A program made the translations under genes and the position numbers. The notes under the pieces are model-generated. The model was given only the letters and a program-made list of their open reading frames with translations. It made no database searches and was not told where the DNA came from. This document shows positions 60,884-64,000 of a DNA stretch of 64,000 nucleotides, in pieces. This DNA is from Bryum argenteum (taxonomy: Eukaryota; Streptophyta; Bryopsida; Bryales; Bryaceae): contig CM073323.1 of assembly GCA_037043015.1 (NCBI GenBank), positions 8,866,001-8,930,000 on the forward strand. Reading direction: 5' to 3'. Each line of letters starts with the position of its first letter. The stretch's first letter is position 1.

Positions 60884-62355
60884 TGTCACATCCCTTTCAA
60901 AAGGATGCCCGAACACCGTGGTGAGCCGAGAGGACCCCGGGAGTGACGCCCCGGGCTTGGCAAGAGACAAGGTGAAGTGACCAAGGGGAGTCCCGAGCAA
61001 ACAGCACGCAATGGCGTCGTGCTCGGGACGAACTTGGTAGCGTGTCTTACATGGTTGGAAACCTTGTTTGAGCACGCACCCATGGGTCTAAAGAACGCGC
61101 GATTTGGAGTTGTGAGTCATGAGATATGGCTCTTCAAAGTTGGAGCGCGTTCCGGGACACTCCGGGACTCGGGAGTGTTACCTTTCGGGACTCAAAATGT
61201 CGTCCTTCTTGGATGGCGGCATGTTGCATGTCTTTGGAAAGCTCTAGACAAGAGCTTTCCAAAATGCTAAGGCTCGTGAGGAGCAAAGCAATGCTTTGGG
61301 AGATATGGCTCTCCAAAGCATCGGGACTTCGGGACTCCGGGACTCCCGAATGTTCAGAGGAGCATAGCTCCCACATGGGAGCTCCGATTGGGACAAGTGA
61401 GGAGTCCATCGACATCTACTCAAAGAGTAGATGTCGAAAATGGGCTCGCACGTCCCATTTGGATAACTGAGCTACAAGTTAGCCCGAGAAGAAGATACGG
61501 CCCGTTTTTGAGACTAAGGCAAAAACGGGTGGTCTTCCAAAACAAAAGTGTGTCACGGAAGGCCCCTCAACACAAGAGGGGGGGGCCTACCGAAGACTCC
61601 AGAGAGTACTATGAGGAGGGGTAGTCTCCCTCCTCACTTGCACATGGTGCCTTGAGGAGCCGGGGTGGCTCCAAGGTGTGAGGCTTGGGATGGGGCCTCA
61701 CTCCCGCACCTTGTGGAAAGTAGAGAGTGCTTTGGAGCCTCTCTAAACATGGGGTTGGGAAGTGTCCCTCTCCAAGTTAGTCCCCGTGATAAGTAGTGCC
61801 GGTTCCCGGGAGTGACCGGGAATGGCTCAAAAGGGTGAGGCATGGAAATGAAGCCTCACTTCCACACATTGAGCATTGTGGGATGCTCTTGAGCATCCCG
61901 CAACATTGGGTTGGAAAGAGTCCCGCTCCAAACTAGTCCCCGGGAAAACTAGTGCCGGATTCCGGGAGGATTTCCGGCAAAGTCCCGAATGGGGTGAGAA
62001 ACAAGAGTGGAAGGGGACTAGTGAAAGTTGGACAATGGATAAGGGCGGTTAGCTCCGGGGGTGATTAGTAGCACCCTTGGGAGCTTGGACATGTGTGGAA
62101 GGCCGCCCCGTGCCACCAAGTGGCATGCCCATGTGTTTTGTGGGAGTTCCGGTTTACGGGTTCCGGGTAATGAGTTGGGGGAGTCAAGGTGGGTTGGACA
62201 CCTTGACTAGAAATGGTGCTAACATTGTGTGTGGGGCACATGCAAGTGTTAGCAAAGTCATGGCCGGTTGCTACCAACTAAGTGAGCCGGGATTCCGCTA
62301 CCAAGTAAGGCTCACTAAGCAAAAAAAGTGTGTTGGAGTAATTAGGGTTGCGACA
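60884..62355. mobile_element. Solo LTR inserted in the protease region
   Basis: The 1472-bp insert begins TGTCACATCCC and ends GGGTTGCGACA (imperfect inverted tips, TG...CA) and is flanked by the 5-bp duplication AGGAG at 60879-60883 and 62356-62360. Removing the insert and one AGGAG joins the retrotransposon frame on both sides without a shift. It contains no internal domain, primer site or coding region, so it is a solo LTR of a different element. Two diverged direct repeats of about 175 bp lie at about 61660-62000, and a hairpin (TCGACATCTACTC / GAGTAGATGTCGA) at about 61408-61440. Confidence 0.9.
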
Positions 62356-62360
62356 AGGAG

Positions 62361-64000
62361 CGTCGAAGGTTAGGCCTTCCAAAACCGTCTCCAGCCCCCT
62401 TCAATTTGAAGATGGCAAACGGCACCTTAGCCCGTCCTAAAGGGCTACTACGGGATGTCAGGATCCACATCCATGGCATACCTTACGTAGTCACAATGGT
62501 GGTGCTGGACTGCTCGACAGTCAAATCGGACTACCGGTTGCTGCTGGGTCGACCCTGGCTCCGGCATGCTAAGGTAATCCATAATTGGGGTAATAATGAA
62601 GTGCAGATCATGGGGAATGGCACAGTTAGGACTGTAAAAATCAATCGATAATTGGGGTACGAGGCGGTTACACCACACGCCCTCGTATGTTATAATTTCG
62701 TTGAAGGCATAACAGATGAGGAAGAAGCCATACTACTGGCATCCGACCCCGACCTTCACCTACTGGGTACCATCGACTAGAATCTCCTGGCGACCGACTC
62801 TCCGGCATACCGACCGGAAACGGTCGACCCCCAATTCCAGTCACATGTCGACCTAGCAATACAACCACGAGCCTCACTGCAGGTAGTGGTTCCAGTCGAC
62901 CGGTACCTTTCGACTCAAAACGACCCTATAGGCGACACCACAGGCCCGCCCATGGAGCCAAAGATGACCCGACCTCCACATGTCGACATCCTCCATACGC
63001 CAGGAGAGATGCTGCTCGATGAGACACCCATCCAGCAGAAGCTGCAGTACATGGACATTGTCCACTGGAACCATAACGAAGACGATCGACTCGACCTGGT
63101 CAACGTCAGTACTCCTACCGACCCGAAACTGCTAAAGTTGAATGCCAACCTGAGCCCAGAAATCAGGCTGGGGGCGGAGTCCTTGTTTACAAAGTACGTT
63201 GACATCTTCGCCTTCTCGTACAAGGACTTACGGGGCATTCCGGAGCACATAGCGACACATCGAATCGAACTCGACCCGACCATGTCGCCTAGCCACCAGG
63301 CCCGGTATCGCATGAATCCCAATTATGCACAGGCGGTCAAAGATGACGTGGAGCGACTGTTAACTGCAGGGTTCATCGAACCGGTTGACCAGGCATCTTG
63401 ACTATCACCTATCGTTGTGGTGCCGAAGAAGAACGGCAAGGTGCAATCATCGTATCGACTTTCGTCCGACTCAATCTTCGCCACTAAGAAGGACCCGTCT
63501 CCACTACCCTTCACGGATGAGGTACTCGACACGGTCATCGGGTATGAAACATACTCATTCCTGGATCAAGCGATACCACAAGGTCCGGATCCATCCAAAC
63601 CGACCGACCTAAGACGGCATTCATTACCGAGTGGGGCGCGTATGTCCTGGTTGTCATGCCGTTTGGACTAAAGAATGCTCCCCGACCTATCGGTAGCATT
63701 GTCAACCGGATCTTCAAGGAGTACCGGCGACTTCATGAAGTCATTTTTGGACGACTTTAGTGTTTACAATGACATGGCGACACACCTACCGAAGCTCGAG
63801 TGGTCTTTGACAAATGTCGGCGATGCGGGTCGATTTAAACCCGAAAAATGCATTTTCATGGTACCGAAGCAGTGTCATCCTAGGGTACATAGTCGGAAAG
63901 GAAGGCAAGTTCCCGGATCCTAAAAGGATCCAGGCAATAGTCGACATGCCGACACCCACCACTGTGAAGGCCATCCAGGAGTTCAACGGCCTAGCAGTCT
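62361..64000 (+). pseudogene. pol: Ty3/Gypsy pol fragment (protease end and reverse transcriptase), broken
   Basis: The frame resumes after the solo LTR with the protease end (LLLGRPWLRHAKVIHNW) and runs into reverse transcriptase (DVERLLTAGFIEPV; VVVPKKNGK; MPFGLKNAP; FLDDFSVYND). In-frame stops occur at 62649-62651 (TAA), 62778-62780 (TAG) and 63399-63401 (TGA). Beyond about 63440 the sequence passes through all three frames, and the region of the catalytic YxDD box near 63720-63735 is itself damaged. The window ends before RNase H and integrase. The copy is dead. Confidence 0.85.

Noticed and set aside
60884-62373. Frames at 60977-61470 and 62077-62373 as genes
   Set aside because: They lie in the solo LTR, overlap on both strands and have no domain.

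Overview
The window is nuclear DNA of a land plant, most likely a non-seed plant such as a bryophyte or lycophyte (inference). The plant assignment rests on a spliced EDR1-domain Raf-type kinase, a plant-type SDR aldehyde reductase, a PANK2-type DUF89 protein and a receptor-kinase relic, all in AT-rich, repeat-loaded DNA. No RNA gene, CRISPR array or prokaryotic feature was seen.

Layout. 1-3.5 kb: a frameshifted piggyBac transposase gene and its flank. 3.5-24 kb: no host gene; the DNA is largely small non-autonomous transposons bounded by TTAA with termini of the type CCCYTAAA, plus a (GTT)n tract of about 727 bp and a 45-bp minisatellite. 25-33.4 kb: a Raf-like MAPKKK gene with about 20 coding exons. 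35.0-35.8 kb, minus strand: an intronless SDR gene. 37-41 kb: more TTAA elements and a 234-bp foldback. 41.6-43.0 kb: a three-exon stand-alone DUF89 gene. 43-50 kb: tandem repeats, one more TTAA element, a hAT-like MITE and two CACTA-type hairpin MITEs. 50.6-51.5 kb: a broken receptor-like kinase. 54.5-55.4 kb: an intronless gene I do not recognise. 56.8-64 kb: the 5' part of a Ty3/Gypsy retrotransposon (LTR, leader, intact gag, broken pol) with a 1472-bp solo LTR inserted in its protease region.

The most interesting pattern is the TTAA-element population: about fifteen ends or complete elements, some nested, sharing terminal bases, target site and in two sub-families long internal homology. 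They sit in the same window as a piggyBac transposase relic, whose CCC-type ends and TTAA target are characteristic of that superfamily. Several unrelated repeats here also share short internal modules: a TATGGCTCTTCAAAGTT-like motif, a hairpin, and a roughly 100-bp core. The host genes are ordinary plant genes with some unusual details: eight consecutive symmetric exons in the kinase, Thr in place of the catalytic Ser in the SDR, and a DUF89 protein without the pantothenate kinase domain it is usually fused to in its closest plant relatives.
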